A stretch of 64,000 bases of DNA from Streptomyces sp. NBC_01335 (GCF_035953295.1 NZ_CP108370.1:806001-870000), one strand, 5' to 3'; shown: positions 43,048 through 53,166, counted from the first letter of the stretch. Notes: generated from the letters alone by a model not told the origin. Made by a program: numbers and translations.

Positions 43048-43103
43048 GGACGCCTCCCCTCACCCCGCTCCGGCTTTCGGCGAGGAGCGGCCATGACACC
43101 CCG

Positions 43104-43141
43104 GGACTGCCCCCGGCCGCGAGTGCGGTCGGGGGCAGTCC
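43104..43141. terminator. pfkA terminator hairpin
   Basis: Perfect 12-bp arms GGACTGCCCCCG (43104-43115) and CGGGGGCAGTCC (43130-43141), with a 14-bp loop, 137 bp after pfkA and 57 bp before the CtaG-like gene. Confidence 0.75.
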
Positions 43142-43198
43142 TAGTCTGGACCGGACAACCGGCACGAATCGGGGACGTCCCCCAGCAGGAGTGAACAG

Positions 43199-44152
43199 AT
43201 GGATCACGGCGGGCACGGCATGAACATGGATCTGCCGCCGTTCACACTGGGCCGCGGGCTCGCGTTGTCGGCGGACCCGTTCTTCCTGGTCGGCTGCCTC
43301 GCGGCGCTGGCCCTGTACGGCTGGGCCGTGGTGCGGCTGCGGCGGCGCGGGGACGCGTGGCCGGTCAACCGGATCGTCTTCTTCGTCGTAGGGGTGCTCA
43401 GCATCGCCCTGGTGATGTGCACCCGGCTGAACGACTACGGCATGGTCATGTTCAGCGTGCACATGATCCAGCACATGGTGATCAGCATGCTCTCGCCGAT
43501 CCTGCTGCTGCTCGGCGCGCCGGTGACCCTGGCGCTGCGGGCGCTGCCGGTGGCGCGGCGGCGGGGCGGGAAGGGTCCGCGCGAGCTGCTGCTGATGCTG
43601 CTGCACAGCCGCTACATGAAGATCATCACGCATCCGGTCTTCACCATCCCGCTGTTCATCGCGAGCCTCTACGCCCTGTACTTCACCCCGCTCTTCGACT
43701 TCCTCATGGGATCGGAGCCGGGGCATCTGGCGATGATGGTGCACTTCCTCGCGGTCGGGCTGGTCTTCTTCTGGCCGATCATGGGGATCGACCCCGGGCC
43801 GCACCGGCCGGGCTACGTGATGCGGATGCTGGAGCTGTTCGCGGGGATGCCGTTCCACGCGTTCTTCGGCATCGCGCTGATGATGGCGTCCCAGCCGATG
43901 GTGGAGTCGTACAAGCACCCTCCGGCCTCGCTGGGCGTCGACGCGCTGAGCGACCAGAGCTGGGCGGGCGGTATCGCCTGGGCCTTCAGCGAGGTGCCGT
44001 CGGTGCTGGTGCTGATCGCGCTGGTCTTCCAGTGGTACCGCTCCGACCAGCGGCTCGCGAAGCGCGAGGACCGGGCGGCGGACCGGGACGGCGACCAGGA
44101 GCTGGCGGCGTACAACGCGTATCTCGCCTCTTTGCAGACGCGCGGACGGTAG
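43199..44152 (+). CDS. cytochrome c oxidase assembly protein, CtaG-like
   Basis: A 317-residue membrane protein with about seven helices belonging to the bacterial CtaG (caa3) family, thought to help deliver copper to cytochrome oxidase. Conserved His/Met pairs lie in MVMFSVHMIQHMVISMLSP (about 84-102) and HFLAVGLVFFWPIMGIDPGP (about 181-200). The N-terminal MDHGGHGMNMD is a His/Met cluster that could bind copper. GCAGGAG precedes the ATG. A 52-residue membrane protein gene follows by 66 bp, probably in the same transcript. Confidence 0.85.
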   Translation: MDHGGHGMNMDLPPFTLGRGLALSADPFFLVGCLAALALYGWAVVRLRRRGDAWPVNRIVFFVVGVLSIALVMCTRLNDYGMVMFSVHMIQHMVISMLSPILLLLGAPVTLALRALPVARRRGGKGPRELLLMLLHSRYMKIITHPVFTIPLFIASLYALYFTPLFDFLMGSEPGHLAMMVHFLAVGLVFFWPIMGIDPGPHRPGYVMRMLELFAGMPFHAFFGIALMMASQPMVESYKHPPASLGVDALSDQSWAGGIAWAFSEVPSVLVLIALVFQWYRSDQRLAKREDRAADRDGDQELAAYNAYLASLQTRGR

Positions 44153-44218
44153 CGCGGCACCCGCCTGCGGGGCGACCATGGACCCAACGGCCGCGCGGCC
44201 GACGAGGAGCGTGCGCGC

Positions 44219-44377
44219 ATGTCCGGATCGACGAAGTCCATGGGAGTCATCACCGTCGCGGCCCTGGTGGCGGTGACGGCGTACACGGTGGCGCTGGGGA
44301 GCAACGGCTGGCTCTGGTTCGGCTGGGTGGTGCTGGGGCTGTGCACGCTCGGCATGCTCGCCGTGCGGGACGCCTGA
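44219..44377 (+). CDS. 52-residue membrane protein
   Basis: A short gene with a clear ribosome site (GAGGAG, 44203-44208). It encodes 52 residues with two hydrophobic helices: about 9-28 (VITVAALVAVTAYTVALG) and about 31-50 (WLWFGWVVLGLCTLGMLAV). No family is recognised. It lies 66 bp after the CtaG-like gene on the same strand and may be a small accessory of the oxidase assembly system, which is inference from position only. Confidence 0.65.
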   Translation: MSGSTKSMGVITVAALVAVTAYTVALGSNGWLWFGWVVLGLCTLGMLAVRDA

Positions 44378-44401
44378 CGGGGGCGGGCGGGGCGCCCGCC
44401 C

Positions 44402-44565
44402 AGGGCGTGTCTGACCATGCGCGTCGGATCAGCGGGCGGTGTCCGGTGCGGTGCCTCGCAAGGCGGAGGACCGCCCGAGTACGGGACGTACTCTGGCGGT
44501 CCGACAACGCCGCGAGGTGCCATGCCGGGCGCCGACCGCCCGGCGGGAATGGTCAGACACGGCCT
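44402..44565. repeat. 164-bp MITE-like palindromic element
   Basis: Terminal inverted repeats AGGGCGTGTCTGACCAT (44402-44418) and the inverse of AGGCCGTGTCTGACCAT (44549-44565), 16 of 17 matches. The core (about 44459-44524) is clearly related to the minus strand of the 13212 element: CGCA-GGCGGAGGA, a hairpin around GTACGGGACGTAC, then GGTCCGACAACGC and GCGAGGTGCC. The ends differ, so the core has been combined with different termini. Confidence 0.8.
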
Positions 44566-44653
44566 AAGGTCATGTGGCACGGCGGACGTTCCCTGACGGG
44601 TGTCCGGTACGAAGCAGCCCGAGGCCGATCCGGCAGAACGAGGTTCACCCTCC

Positions 44654-45361
44654 GTGTTCTACTACGTACTCAAGTACGCCGTGCTCGGTCCGCTGCTGCG
44701 GCTGCTCTTCCGGCCGCGCATCGAGGGTCTCGACCACATCCCCGCCGAGGGGGCCGCGATCGTCGCGGGCAATCACCTGTCCTTCTCGGACCACTTCCTG
44801 ATGCCTGCCATGCTGAAGCGCCGCATCACCTTCCTGGCGAAGGCCGAGTACTTCACCGGCCCCGGGATCAAGGGGAAGCTGACGGCCGCGTTCTTCCACA
44901 GCATCGGTCAGATCCCGGTGGACAGGTCGGGCAAGGAGGCGGGTGCGGCGGCCATCCGTGAGGGGCTCGGGGTCCTCGCCGAGGGCGAGCTGCTCGGCAT
45001 CTACCCGGAGGGCACCCGCTCCCACGACGGGCGCCTCTACAAGGGCAAGGTGGGGGTCGCGGTGATGGCCATCCGGGCCGGGGTCCCGGTGGTCCCCTGC
45101 GCGATGGTCGGCACCTTCGAGATCCAGCCGCCCGGGCAGAAGGTACCCAGCATCCGGCGGGTCACGATCCGCTTCGGGGAACCACTGGACTTCTCCCGGT
45201 ATGCCGGGATGGACGGCCAGAAGGCGGCGATCCGGGCTGTGACGGACGAGATCATGTACGCGATCCTGAATCTGTCCGGGCAGGAGTACGTGGACGAGTA
45301 CGCGGCGAAGGTGAAGGCCGCCGGTGCGGGCGCCGCGAAACGGCCCCGGCCGGGACGCTGA
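44654..45361 (+). CDS. 1-acyl-sn-glycerol-3-phosphate acyltransferase (PlsC family)
   Basis: A 235-residue acyltransferase that adds the second acyl chain to lysophosphatidate. The HX4D motif is NHLSFSDH (His41, Asp46), followed by QIPVDRSG near 95-102 and the YPEGTRS motif near 116-122. One hydrophobic segment is at 3-20. The GTG start at 44654 matches the family start FYYVLKY; a GTG at 44600 would add 18 atypical residues. It is separated from the small membrane protein gene by the repeat element. Confidence 0.9.
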   Translation: MFYYVLKYAVLGPLLRLLFRPRIEGLDHIPAEGAAIVAGNHLSFSDHFLMPAMLKRRITFLAKAEYFTGPGIKGKLTAAFFHSIGQIPVDRSGKEAGAAAIREGLGVLAEGELLGIYPEGTRSHDGRLYKGKVGVAVMAIRAGVPVVPCAMVGTFEIQPPGQKVPSIRRVTIRFGEPLDFSRYAGMDGQKAAIRAVTDEIMYAILNLSGQEYVDEYAAKVKAAGAGAAKRPRPGR

Positions 45362-45408
45362 GGCCCGGGGACGCTGAGGCTCCGGGGGTTTCGTTCGGAC
45401 CCGGGGGC

Positions 45409-45441
45409 GCGGGTGGCCGGAGGTGTGTCCCGGCCACCCGC
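45409..45441. terminator. terminator between plsC-like and S33 peptidase genes
   Basis: Perfect 12-bp arms GCGGGTGGCCGG (45409-45420) and CCGGCCACCCGC (45430-45441), loop 9, followed by CTTTT. It serves convergent genes ending at 45361 and 45468. Confidence 0.8.
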
Positions 45442-45467
45442 ACCCCTTTTCCAGGTGGGACCTGTGG

Positions 45468-47045
45468 CTACGGCACGGGTGTGGCGTGCGGGCCGCACGT
45501 CACGTCGTGCCGGTCGGTACGGCCGGTGAGCAGGTAGGTGTTCACCCGCTCGTTGATGCAGGTGTTCACGAGGCCGGTGACCCCGTGCGATCCGGCGTCC
45601 TGCTCGGTGATGAGCCGGGAGCCCTTGAACCGCTGGTGCAGCTCGACCGCTCCCTCGTACGGGGTGGCGGCGTCACGCGTGGACTGCACGATCAGGACGG
45701 GCGGGAGGCCCTTGCCCGTCTTCACATCCAGCGGGGTCTGCCGCTTGGTCGGCCAGGTGGCGCAGGGGAGGTTCATCCATGCGTTGGCCCAGGTCAGGAA
45801 CGGGTAGTCGCGGTGCAGCCGGGTGTTGTCCCGGTCCCAGGTGCGCCAGCTGGTCGGCCACTGCGCGTCCGCGCACTCGACCGCCGTGTAGACGGCGTTG
45901 CTGTTCTCGGTGGCGATGTTGCCCGCGGTGTCGCTCAGGTCGGGGGCGATGGCGTCGACGAGTGCTTGGGTGTCGCCGGCCAGGTAGTCGCTCCAGGTCT
46001 GTGCCACCGGTGCCCAGGAGGAGTCGTAGTACGGGGCGCTCTGGAAGAAGCCGGTGAGCTCTGCGGGGCCGACGACGCCGCCGATGGGGTTCTTCTTCGC
46101 GGCGGCGCGCAGGGTGAGCCAGGCCTGCTCGACCTTCTGCGGGGTGTCGCCGATGTGGTAGACGTCGTCGTGGCGGGCGACCCACGCCTGCCAGTCCTCC
46201 CAGCGGGTCTCGAAGGCGACGTCCTGGTTGAGGTTGGCCTCGTACCAGATGTTGCTCTGCGCCGGGTTGACGACGCTGTCCACGACCATGCGGCGCAGGT
46301 GTCCCGGGAAGAGCGTGCCGTAGATCGCCCCCAGGTAGGTGCCGTAGGAGACGCCCAGGTAGTTCAGCTTCTTCTCACCGAGTGCCGCCCGGATCACGTC
46401 CAGGTCGCGCGCGGTGTTGAGGGTGGTCATCTGCGGCAGCAGATCGCCGCTGCGCTCGGCGCAGCCGGCCGAGTACTCGGCGGCGAGCTTGCGCTGGGCC
46501 AGCTTGTCGGCCTCGGTGTCGGGGACCGGGTCGGCCTTGGGCACCGCGACGTACTCCTGCGGGTCGGCGCAGGAGATCGGGGCGGAGTGGCCCACGCCGC
46601 GCGGGTCGAAGCCGACGAAGTCGTACGCGGCGGCGACCTTGGTCCAGATCGGGTTCTTGTTGGTGATCCGGGTCGGGAAGCGCAGGCCGGAGCCGCCGGG
46701 GCCACCGGGGTTGTAGACGAGGGCGCCCTGGCGCTCTGCGGCCGTCCCGGTGCTCACGTGGCGGTCGACGGAGAGCTTGATCTGCTTTCCGTACGGCTTC
46801 GCGTAGTCGAGCGGGACGGTCACCCAGCCGCACTGGATGGGCTTGGGGAGCGCGTAGTCGGCGGGACAGTCCGCCCAGTCGATGCCCGTGCGCGCCGCGC
46901 GTTCCGCGGCGATCGCGGCACCACGTGCCTCGGCCGCGCCGGTGTGCCGGTTGTCCGCTCCGGCCGCCGGTGCGGCCGTCATGCCCGCTATGAGCGTCCC
47001 CGCGATCAGAGTGCCGGCCGCGCCGAGCACTGCAGTGCGTCTCAA
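45468..47045 (-). CDS. secreted S33 family alpha/beta hydrolase (tripeptidyl aminopeptidase type)
   Basis: A 525-residue exported hydrolase of the SlpD/SlpE and tripeptidyl-aminopeptidase group that trims N-terminal peptides outside the cell. Residues 1-30 are a signal peptide with a duplicated GTLIA segment. The alpha/beta fold 1 motif YNPGGPGGSG is near 114, the nucleophile Ser in LGVSYGTYLG near 229, the Asp in QSTRDAATP near 449 and the His in GSHGVTG near 483. Cys residues in the mature chain suggest disulfides. The upstream region has an AGCGGT-A-ACCGCT palindrome at 47170-47182. Confidence 0.88.
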   Translation of the reverse strand: MRRTAVLGAAGTLIAGTLIAGMTAAPAAGADNRHTGAAEARGAAIAAERAARTGIDWADCPADYALPKPIQCGWVTVPLDYAKPYGKQIKLSVDRHVSTGTAAERQGALVYNPGGPGGSGLRFPTRITNKNPIWTKVAAAYDFVGFDPRGVGHSAPISCADPQEYVAVPKADPVPDTEADKLAQRKLAAEYSAGCAERSGDLLPQMTTLNTARDLDVIRAALGEKKLNYLGVSYGTYLGAIYGTLFPGHLRRMVVDSVVNPAQSNIWYEANLNQDVAFETRWEDWQAWVARHDDVYHIGDTPQKVEQAWLTLRAAAKKNPIGGVVGPAELTGFFQSAPYYDSSWAPVAQTWSDYLAGDTQALVDAIAPDLSDTAGNIATENSNAVYTAVECADAQWPTSWRTWDRDNTRLHRDYPFLTWANAWMNLPCATWPTKRQTPLDVKTGKGLPPVLIVQSTRDAATPYEGAVELHQRFKGSRLITEQDAGSHGVTGLVNTCINERVNTYLLTGRTDRHDVTCGPHATPVP

Positions 47046-47169
47046 GTGGAACCTCCCCCATGGGTGTCGCGCCGCGTGGAGCGGCGCGGATCTACGGTTT
47101 CCCGTGGATCATTTCCCCTGTGAGCTTCCTGAGAACAGGGCGCACCACCGTTTCTTTGCCGAACCGATA

Positions 47170-47182
47170 AGCGGTAACCGCT
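47170..47182. promoter_or_regulatory. 13-bp palindrome upstream of the S33 peptidase gene
   Basis: AGCGGT-A-ACCGCT, perfect 6-bp arms, 125 bp upstream of the peptidase start and 38 bp after the end of ureD. It may be an operator for the peptidase gene. No known regulator matches it. Confidence 0.3.
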
Positions 47183-47219
47183 GTACTGCTCAGCGGACTT
47201 GACAGCTTTTGCCGTTGAA

Positions 47220-47986
47220 TCAGCTCATTGCGGGGGATGTTGAGCCGTCCAGAAGGAGCGCCAGGGCCCTGTCCAGGACGGCGCGCAGCAGGCGCGCGTC
47301 GGCGGCCACGGCCGTGACCAGTGCGGCGGGGCCCGCCAGCGGGGTCAGGACTGCGGTGGGGCCGAGCAGGCAGGAGGCCACTGGCTTCTCCTCGAACTCG
47401 GGCCTCACGACGAGTAGTTGCCCGACGGCCCGGTGACCGCCCAGGACGGCCGGCCCGTCCCACCCCCCGGCTGCGCCGGGGCCGTAGGAGAGCTCCTGGT
47501 CGAGAAGGGGGCGTCCGGCGCGCCGGACGGTGAGGCGGGTGGTCAGGGCGCCGGTGGGCTCGCCGTGGCGGCCGAGGACCTGTTCCTCCCGGAGCACCAG
47601 CCGTGCGGTGGGCGCGAGTTGGACGGTGGTAGCCATCCGCAGTTCGCTGCCCCGGGCGGAGATCAGCTGCTCCGGGAGCCAGTGCAGCTCCGCCTCCTCG
47701 CCCACGGTCAGCCGGACGTCGTAGTGGGCGGCCCCGGGGCCGGGGAGCGCCACGGTGGCGGCGGCGGCGCCGACGGTGAGCCGCGCCCCGTCCCCGGCCT
47801 CCACCTCGACGGCGAGGCGGTCGCCGCCGAGGGGCGCGCTCATGGCGCCGACGACCGTGACCCCCGTGTACGGGGCGGGGGCGCGGGTCCGGCGGAGCGC
47901 GAGGGGGCCGTCGCTCTCCAGGACCGGCAGCGCGGTGCCGCCCCGCCCGTCCGCGACGGCGCGGACGCGGGCGGTCGCGGTGACGC

Positions 47987-47990
<4 letters not shown>
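47220..47990 (-). CDS. ureD: urease accessory protein UreD
   Basis: A 256-residue scaffold protein that, with UreF and UreG, loads nickel into urease. UreD signatures are [24 protein letters not shown] near 48-72, followed by [13 protein letters not shown] near 104-116. Its start overlaps ureG by 4 bases. It is the last gene of the urease operon. Identity relies on position and these patches, since UreD is poorly conserved. Confidence 0.93.
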
Positions 47991-48664
<674 letters not shown>

Positions 48665-48747
48665 GGTGCGGCTCCTGGGGGACGTGTGGTGCGTGGGTTC
48701 TGGGTGATGTCCGGCGGATCAGGGCCGGACACCACCCGGTGGGTGCG

Positions 48748-49410
48748 TCACGAGGCGAAGAGGCGGACCGGCCAGGTGGCGTGGGTCTCGGCGGCGATGT
48801 CGAGCAGCGGGGCCGAGGCGGCCGGCAGGGCGTCGATGCCCTGCCGGGCGGCCGCGGTGGCCCGTTCGGCGACGCGGTCGAGTTCGGGGGCGAGCCGGGC
48901 GAGGACGGCGGTGGCCTCGAAGGGGTCGAGCGAGAGCAGCCGGACGACGGCGGTGGCCGGCCCGCCGACCGCTTCGTACGCGGCGCAGTGCGCGGCGTCC
49001 TCGGGGGTCAGCCCGGCCGAGGCCGCGGTGAGTCCGAGGACGACGGGCTGGTGGGCACCGCGCGGCCGGGCGGCCGCGAGCGCGTCCAGGGCCGGGCTCG
49101 GCCAGGTGGACCTGGCTGCCCTCATCAGCTGGCGGCCGAGCTTGCGGGCGGTGGCCCGCAGGGCGGGTGAGGGCGTACGGGCGTCCGCCGCCTCGTCGAG
49201 CACGAGCGGGTCGTGGCCCAGGGCCGCCGCCGCGGCGAGCGCGGCGGCGGTGAGCCCGGTGGTGTGCAGACGGCCCCGGCAGAACTCGGCGAGGTCGCCC
49301 GCGTCGCGGACGCGTCCGGCCGTGACGGCCGGTTCGGCCCCGCCGGAGTGGGCGTGGCCTCCGGCGGGGAACCGGCCGTCGGCGAGGACGAGCAGGGCTG
49401 CGCGTGACAT
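48748..49410 (-). CDS. ureF: urease accessory protein UreF
   Basis: A 220-residue all-helical GTPase-activating partner of UreG. The N-terminus reads ALLVLADGRFPAGGHAHSGG, the classic UreF start with its SGG and His residues. The rest is a run of Ala-rich helices and ends with the usual hydrophobic segment. It starts 13 bases downstream of ureC. Confidence 0.93.
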   Translation of the reverse strand: MSRAALLVLADGRFPAGGHAHSGGAEPAVTAGRVRDAGDLAEFCRGRLHTTGLTAAALAAAAALGHDPLVLDEAADARTPSPALRATARKLGRQLMRAARSTWPSPALDALAAARPRGAHQPVVLGLTAASAGLTPEDAAHCAAYEAVGGPATAVVRLLSLDPFEATAVLARLAPELDRVAERATAAARQGIDALPAASAPLLDIAAETHATWPVRLFAS

Positions 49411-49423
49411 CGGTCCCGCCCGA

Positions 49424-51145
49424 TCAGAAGAGGAAGTAGCGCTGGGCCATGGGCAGTTCCCTGGCCGGTGCGGGCTCGACGAGGTCTCCGTCGATCGTCA
49501 CGGCGAAGCTGTCCGGGTCGACCTGGACGCGGGGCAGTGCGTCGTTCTCCCGCATGTCGGCCTTGGTGACGCCCCGGGTGCTGGTGATCGGCACGAACCG
49601 CTTGCCGAGGCCGAGGCGTTCGGGCAGCTTGTCCTCGATCGCCGCCGTCGAGACGAAGTTGAAGGAGTTCGAGGCGGGGGCCCGGCCGACAGCGCCGAAC
49701 ATCGGCCTCGGCAGGACCGGTTGGGGCGTCGGGATGGAGGCGTTGGCGTCGCCCATCTGCGCGTACGCGATCTGGCCGCCCTTGATGACCAGTTGGGGCT
49801 TCACCCCGAAGAAAGCGGGGTCCCAGAGGACGAGGTCGGCGAGCTTTCCGGTCTCGACCGAGCCGATCTCACGGTCGAGCCCCTGCGCCGCCGCCGGGTT
49901 GATCGTGTATTTGGCGACATAGCGACGCACCCGGTGGTTGTCGGCCGCCCCGTCGCCGGGGAGCGCGCCCCGGCGTGCCTTCATGACGTGCGCGGTCTGC
50001 CAGGTGCGCAGGACGACCTCGCCGATCCGTCCCATGGCCTGGGAGTCGGAGGAGATGATCGAGATGGCGCCGAGGTCGTGCAGGATGTCCTCGGCAGCGA
50101 TGGTGGAGGGCCGGATACGGGACTCGGCGAACGCGAGGTCCTCGGGAACGGCCGGGTTGAGGTGGTGGCAGACCATCAGCATGTCGAGGTGTTCCTCGAT
50201 GGTGTTGACGGTGTGCGGGCGGGTCGGATTGGTGGAGCTCGGCAGGACGTACGGCTCCGAGACGACGGTGATGATGTCGGGCGCGTGCCCGCCGCCGGCT
50301 CCCTCGGTGTGGTACGCGTGGATCGTGCGGCCCGCGATGGCTGCGAGGGTGTCCGCCACGAAACCGGCCTCGTTCAGGGTGTCCGTGTGGATGGCGAGCT
50401 GGGCGCCGCTCTCCTCGCAGACCCGCAGGCAGGCGTCGATGACGGCGGGCGTCGCCCCCCAGTCCTCGTGGATCTTGAACCCGAGCGCACCGCCGCGCAG
50501 CTGGGCCCGCATGGCCTCGTGGGACATGGTGTTGCCCTTGCCGAGGAGCCCGATGTTGACGGGGTACCCCTCCAGCGCCTCGAACATCCGGGCGAGGTGC
50601 CAGGAGCCGGGGGTGACGGTGGTCGCCTTGGTGCCCTCGGCCGGTCCGGTTCCGCCGCCGACGAGGGTGGTGATCCCGGCGGAGAGCGCCTGGTCGACGA
50701 GGGTCGGTGAGATGAAGTGGACGTGCGCGTCGATGGCGCCCGCCGTGAGGATCTTGCCGTTCCCCGCGATGATCTCCGTCTCCGGCCCGATGACCAGATC
50801 GGGGTGGACCCCGTCCATGGTGTCGGGGTTCCCGGCCTTGCCGATGCCGGTGATGCGTCCGTCGCGGATGCCGACGTCCGCCTTGACGATCCCCCAGTGG
50901 TCGACGACGACCACACCGGTGATGACCGTGTCGGGGGCGCCCTCGGCGCGGCAGGTGCGGGCCTGCCCCATGGACTCCCGGATCACCTTGCCGCCGCCGA
51001 ACACCGCCTCGTCGCCGGCCCGCCCGGGGCCGCCCGAGCGGTCCTCCTCGATCTCCACGAGCAGGGAGGTGTCCGCGAGCCGGATGCGGTCGCCGGTGGT
51101 GGGGCCGAACAGGTCGGCGTAGACGGCACGGTCGAGTTCAGCCAT
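49424..51145 (-). CDS. ureC: urease subunit alpha
   Basis: A 573-residue catalytic subunit that hydrolyses urea to ammonia and carbamate at a dinickel site. The metal His pair HVHF lies near 137, the carbamylated Lys in [13 protein letters not shown] near 222, and the mobile flap [20 protein letters not shown] near 325-344. The ATG at 51145 fits the family start [16 protein letters not shown]; an ATG at 51169 would overlap ureB more. It overlaps the end of ureB by 8 bp. Confidence 0.97.
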   Translation of the reverse strand: MAELDRAVYADLFGPTTGDRIRLADTSLLVEIEEDRSGGPGRAGDEAVFGGGKVIRESMGQARTCRAEGAPDTVITGVVVVDHWGIVKADVGIRDGRITGIGKAGNPDTMDGVHPDLVIGPETEIIAGNGKILTAGAIDAHVHFISPTLVDQALSAGITTLVGGGTGPAEGTKATTVTPGSWHLARMFEALEGYPVNIGLLGKGNTMSHEAMRAQLRGGALGFKIHEDWGATPAVIDACLRVCEESGAQLAIHTDTLNEAGFVADTLAAIAGRTIHAYHTEGAGGGHAPDIITVVSEPYVLPSSTNPTRPHTVNTIEEHLDMLMVCHHLNPAVPEDLAFAESRIRPSTIAAEDILHDLGAISIISSDSQAMGRIGEVVLRTWQTAHVMKARRGALPGDGAADNHRVRRYVAKYTINPAAAQGLDREIGSVETGKLADLVLWDPAFFGVKPQLVIKGGQIAYAQMGDANASIPTPQPVLPRPMFGAVGRAPASNSFNFVSTAAIEDKLPERLGLGKRFVPITSTRGVTKADMRENDALPRVQVDPDSFAVTIDGDLVEPAPARELPMAQRYFLF

Positions 51146-51449
51146 CGAGGGCACCTCCGGTTTCGCCACGCAGGCCGGGGACGACCCGGGCGCCTGCGAG
51201 CGGGACGAGTTCGACGTCCATGGGGATGCCGGGCTCGAAGCGCACGGCCGTCCCGGCGGCGATGTTCAGCCGCAGGCCGTGGGCGGCCCCCCGGTCGAAG
51301 TCGAGGCCGGGATTGGCCTCGGCGAAGTGGTAGTGCGAGCCGACCTGGACGGGCCGGTCGGCCGCGTTGAGGACGGTGATACGGGTGACGGGGCGGCCCT
51401 CGTTGATCGGCACGGGCCCGTCCGCGTACAGGATCTCTCCGGGAATCAC
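51138..51449 (-). CDS. ureB: urease subunit beta
   Basis: A 103-residue structural subunit. GTG start; it begins [17 protein letters not shown], and [17 protein letters not shown] near 44-60 is the conserved beta-subunit motif. Eight bases separate it from the upstream ureA stop. Confidence 0.95.
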   Translation of the reverse strand: MIPGEILYADGPVPINEGRPVTRITVLNAADRPVQVGSHYHFAEANPGLDFDRGAAHGLRLNIAAGTAVRFEPGIPMDVELVPLAGARVVPGLRGETGGALDG

Positions 51450-51457
51450 GGCGCCCC

Positions 51458-51760
51458 TCAGACGATCGGATCGTGGACGGTGACGAGCTTGGTGCCGTCC
51501 GGGAAGGTGGCCTCCACCTGGACGTCGTGGATCATCTCCGGGATGCCGTCCATGACGTCGGCGCGGGTGAGCACCTTCCGTCCGGACGCCATGAGTTCGG
51601 CGACGGTCCGCCCGTCGCGCGCGCCCTCCAGGATGTGTGACGTGATCAGCGCGACCGCCTCCGGGTGGTTGAGCCGAAGCCCGCGCGCCCGGCGCCTCTC
51701 GGCGACGTCGGCGGCCACATGGATGAGCAGGCGTTCCTGCTCGTGCGGGGTGAGTTGCAC
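51458..51760 (-). CDS. ureA: urease subunit gamma
   Basis: A 100-residue subunit. It begins [23 protein letters not shown], contains [24 protein letters not shown] and ends [20 protein letters not shown], the entire gamma consensus. It is first in the operon ureABCFGD. A possible GlnR site is 126 bp upstream. Confidence 0.97.
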   Translation of the reverse strand: MQLTPHEQERLLIHVAADVAERRRARGLRLNHPEAVALITSHILEGARDGRTVAELMASGRKVLTRADVMDGIPEMIHDVQVEATFPDGTKLVTVHDPIV

Positions 51761-51885
51761 GCTTCCACCTCATCGTCTCGCGCCCGGTCGTGGCCCTGGA
51801 CGCGGCAGAGCCGCTTCGGACGACGACAGCGCGTCGATCGCCGAGGCGGGCACACCGGCCAGACACCGCACGTTAGGACGGAAGT

Positions 51886-51901
51886 TTTTCCGTCGCGTTA
51901 A
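51886..51901 (-). promoter_or_regulatory. GlnR-type half-site pair before the urease operon
   Basis: On the minus strand TTAAC-n6-GAAAA (plus 51901 to 51886), each half four of five to gTnAC and GAAAc, followed after six bases by a weak GTCCT. The urease operon is a known GlnR target in Streptomyces. Confidence 0.4.
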
Positions 51902-52292
51902 CTGGGCCGGTCACGTGTCGACGCCGTCCGGTACGGAGGCATGGCCCCGGAGGGCCGGACCACCCCCCGGAACGGTACCGCCGAGCCGCCCGCACACCCT
52001 TCGCCTCGTATACGGCGCGCACAGGAGCGGGGCGCGCGCCGCGTACCGTCCCGGGCGCGTCCGGGCGCCGACATGGTCCGGCGGCCGCTCGGGTAGTAAT
52101 CCAGCAGCCCGCCCTGCCCGAACCGGTGCGGGGGCGGCCGCCGGAAGTCGGGCTGCTCGCCGACGGCACCGCCGGTGACATCGACCGTGACCCTCATCCT
52201 CGACGCCGGAGCCCACCGCGCTCACGGCCCGTCCGGCCACGTCGGGGAGCACCGCACCGCGCACCCGCCACCGCGCCCACGAGGTGAATCCC

Positions 52293-52601
52293 ATGCTGCC
52301 GCCGGAGTTGCCGCCCCTTCCCGCGCTGACCCACGCGGAGGCGGAGTTCATCGACCGCTATCTCGCCGTCCTCGACCAGGTGGGCCGGATCAATCCCGCC
52401 CGGGGCAGCGACACCTACGCGGCACTGCGGGCCGCCCAGGCGCTGGCCTCGCACGCGGCGACGCTGCGGGACGCCCTGGCGCTGATGCACGAGCGCGGCG
52501 AGAACCGGATCCACGCGGCCACGCTGGCCCGGGCGCTGCGGGCGCTGGACGGGGAGCGGCGGGCAGGGCGGGTCACCGTGCCGCGCGCCAACGGGAGTTG
52601 A
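52293..52601 (+). CDS. conserved hypothetical protein, 102 residues
   Basis: A mainly helical cytoplasmic protein. It starts MLPPELPPLPALTHAEAEFIDRYLAVLDQVGRINPARGSDTY and continues with an amphipathic helix (ALRAAQALASHAATLRDALALMHERG). GAGGTG lies 6 bases before the ATG; a GTG at 52284 is in frame. It seems common in actinomycetes, but no function is known to me. It is divergent from ureA with a 532-bp space. Confidence 0.65.
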   Translation: MLPPELPPLPALTHAEAEFIDRYLAVLDQVGRINPARGSDTYAALRAAQALASHAATLRDALALMHERGENRIHAATLARALRALDGERRAGRVTVPRANGS

Positions 52602-52990
52602 CGACAGCCGGCCCGTCCGGGGCGGGCCCCGGGGGCCGGCCGTGCGAGGCCGAGGGGCGGGCTGGACCGGAGCCTTTTCCGTTTCTGGCGACACGCCCGT
52701 GAGGAATATCCGATTTTCCGCCCGTTCGGCCCAGGGTTTCAGCCCGCCGCGCGTTCCTCCCGATGTGCGCTCCCCGGTGTTCTCGCCCTGCGCCAAGTAC
52801 CGCACTCCGCAGCCTCGGTGGAGGCAACCGGGGTGCGCGCCCCCGACCGCGCCCGACGCTCCCCCACTCTCCCGGCGCAACGTCGGCCGACCGATCTCAC
52901 TTCCTCTGCCACCTCGAAAATCTTGCACGGCCTGGGTCAAGATCCGTGGGACGACAAGCCCCCGCCACCCCGACGGGGCGGTCCGCGCGG

Positions 52991-53166
52991 ACGCCGAGTC
53001 CTGCCGCCGAGCGGATGACGGGTCGACATGAGTGGATCGGCAGGAGTGGAGGACCCGAGCACAACGGGTCGACCGGGCAACCGGCCGTCCCTCGGGGTGA
53101 AGCCGCGACGCGCGGCCGGGCGACTTCGCCAGCCCGAACCCGACAGGTCATCTTTCACAGGCGGCT
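52991..53166 (+). promoter_or_regulatory. c-di-AMP (ydaO-yuaA type) riboswitch
   Basis: The leader of the NlpC/P60 gene carries the highly conserved 3' half of this riboswitch: CTCGGGGTGAAG (from 53091), CGACTTCGCCAGCCCGAACC (from 53120) and CCGACAGGTCATC with the closing AGGCG. The 5' half has a GTCCTGCCG arm that pairs with CGGCAGGA (53028-53035 region). In Streptomyces these riboswitches shut off cell wall hydrolase genes when c-di-AMP is high. Confidence 0.85.

Noticed and set aside
51898..52197. A 99-codon frame on the minus strand (MRVTVDVTGGAVGEQ start) between ureA and the hypothetical gene.
   Set aside because: Only its first 35 codons look protein-like, the rest is Arg/Pro/Gly noise, and it covers the urease promoter region. 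No family was recognised.
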